From Alphaproteobacteria bacterium (GTDB lineage Bacteria; Pseudomonadota; Alphaproteobacteria; Sphingomonadales; Emcibacteraceae): a stretch of 6,201 nucleotides of DNA. How positions within the stretch are numbered: the first letter of the stretch is position 1; each line of letters starts with the position of its first letter. Location of the stretch: contig NVVM01000003.1 in the NCBI GenBank assembly GCA_002402225.1, positions 69,945 to 76,145 of the forward strand. The letters are read 5' to 3'. The notes beneath the pieces were generated by a model. The model made no database searches. It saw nothing but the letters and a program-made list of their open reading frames with translations, and was not told the DNA's origin. The translations under genes were made by a program, and so were the position numbers. This document shows, piece after piece, positions 5,586 through 6,201 of this stretch.

Positions 5586-5732
5586 TTGGTATATCCATAT
5601 GATGTTGTTAAGGGAGATAATTCTGTTGATTTGACACAAAAGTCACGAGACGTGGTTCATATAATAAGACATCAATGAACATTATATTTGAAATAATATT
5701 AGGTATGATAAAGTATAATTATCCTAAATGAA
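5586..5732 (-). promoter_or_regulatory. rho promoter/leader region
   Basis: This AT-rich leader separates the hemJ terminator-like hairpin from rho. The minus strand reads TATAAT at 5681-5686 and TATACT a little further upstream, as possible -10 elements; no good -35 was found. ATGAAC/GTTCAT (5675-5680 with 5655-5660) form a 6-bp stem with a 14-nt loop in the transcript. CACG-AGA-CGTG (5644-5654) is a smaller one. In E. coli, rho is autoregulated by Rho-dependent attenuation in a long leader; a leader of about 90 bases here would allow the same, but nothing in the sequence proves it. Confidence 0.35.
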
Positions 5733-5760
5733 AGGATGTTTTCTAAATAGCAAACATCCT
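5733..5760 (-). terminator. Terminator-like hairpin between hemJ and rho
   Basis: On the minus strand AGGATGTTT (5760-5752) pairs perfectly with AAACATCCT (5741-5733) over 9 bp around a 10-nt loop, starting 12 bp after the hemJ stop codon. It is followed by TTCATTT, a poor U-run, so termination would be weak. AGGAT at 5725-5721 can pair with the same central segment, giving an alternative fold. Confidence 0.45.
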
Positions 5761-5771
5761 GCTGTCAAGCC

Positions 5772-6201
5772 TTAAAAGGCTTTCATAATCACAAGAAATA
5801 CAATGATGATCATTAATATTGTCGGAACTTCATTAACAAGACGATAAAATTTTTCAGTATGTATATTTTCATCCCGGGCAAACTGCTTACGCCAACGGGA
5901 TAAAAACCCATGAAAACCGCTCATTAAAATCACACAAAGAAATTTTAACTGAAACCAGCCCTGTCCCCATAAATCCTGACCAAACGCCATAGATAACCCA
6001 AAAATCCACGCAAATATCATAGCAGGATTAATAATAATCCTGATCAGTTTTAATTCCATTTCCTTGAACATTTCAGACGCTTCTGAGCCTGTTTCCAGTC
6101 GGGTATGATAAACGAATAATCGCGGCATATAAAACATACCTGCCATCCAGCTGATCACGGCGATGATATGAAAAGAAAGAAGCCATGTATAATGCGCAGA
6201 C
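5772..6201 (-). CDS. hemJ: Protoporphyrinogen oxidase HemJ (5' end outside the window)
   Basis: HemJ is the membrane protoporphyrinogen IX oxidase used for heme synthesis in most alphaproteobacteria. The visible 142 codons run open to the right edge, beginning SAHYTWLLSFHIIAVISW, so only a few N-terminal residues are missing; GTG at 6156-6158 is internal, not the start. Typical marks are the first membrane helix with FHIIAVISWMAG (10-21 of the visible part), which holds the conserved His, then MPRLFVYH (25-32). Further on come NPAMIFAWIFGLSMA (second helix), WFQLKFLCVILMSGFHGF with the conserved Lys (third), and RLVNEVPTILM leading into the last helix. Four membrane helices are predicted. It stands directly upstream of rho, as in the known alphaproteobacterial order hemE-hemJ-rho. 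A terminator-like hairpin follows the stop. Confidence 0.95.
   Translation of the reverse strand, partial: SAHYTWLLSFHIIAVISWMAGMFYMPRLFVYHTRLETGSEASEMFKEMELKLIRIIINPAMIFAWIFGLSMAFGQDLWGQGWFQLKFLCVILMSGFHGFLSRWRKQFARDENIHTEKFYRLVNEVPTILMIIIVFLVIMKAF

Noticed and set aside
5586..5639. N-terminal extension of rho by 18 codons
   Set aside because: The Rho N-terminus is well conserved and begins at [10 protein letters not shown]. The extension is Ile/Asn-rich and reads like AT-rich leader.
6156..6158. GTG as the hemJ start
   Set aside because: Fourteen further in-frame codons up to the window edge read as the conserved first HemJ helix (FHIIAVISW), so the gene begins beyond the window.

Overview
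The window looks like a piece of an alphaproteobacterial chromosome, close to the replication origin. The evidence is the gene set. A hemJ fragment, rho and mnmE all lie on the minus strand in the order hemJ > rho > mnmE, which matches the hemE-hemJ-rho-mnmE-mnmG-rsmG-parA-parB cluster known from many alphaproteobacteria. A perfect 16-bp parS site just past mnmE supports this. Base composition is moderate to AT-rich, and intergenic stretches are very AT-rich. An NhaC-type sodium/proton antiporter would suit a marine or salt-exposed organism, but that is only a hint. I cannot name the genus.

Layout from left to right. Positions 1-165 are non-coding and hold a parS centromere site (88-103). Seven bases further on is a sequence fitting the full CtrA box TTAA-N7-TTAAC (110-126). 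mnmE (166-1539, minus) is preceded by a small gene of unknown function, a DUF6489-type protein (1566-1826, minus); the two are probably one operon. Positions 1827-2319 are a gene-free divergent intergenic region. It holds the probable promoter of the DUF6489-mnmE unit, an AT-rich nested dyad (1897-1967), and a 266-bp element with nearly perfect 34-bp terminal inverted repeats (1991-2256), best read as a non-autonomous mobile element (MITE-like). Short palindromes (2267-2298) stand just before ogt. ogt (2320-2778, plus) is the only plus-strand gene and overlaps the end of nhaC (2765-4249, minus) tail to tail by 14 bp. rho (4329-5585, minus) follows after 79 bp. A 186-bp rho leader separates it from hemJ (5772 to the right edge, minus, 5' end cut off).

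The genes serve heme synthesis (HemJ), transcription termination (Rho), sodium/pH homeostasis (NhaC), repair of alkylated DNA (Ogt) and tRNA wobble-uridine modification (MnmE). No single new multi-gene system is visible. The most interesting non-genic signals are the parS site next to a CtrA-like box, the structured MITE-like element, a five-codon minicistron overlapping the DUF6489 start, and three mutually exclusive pairing segments in the hemJ-rho leader.
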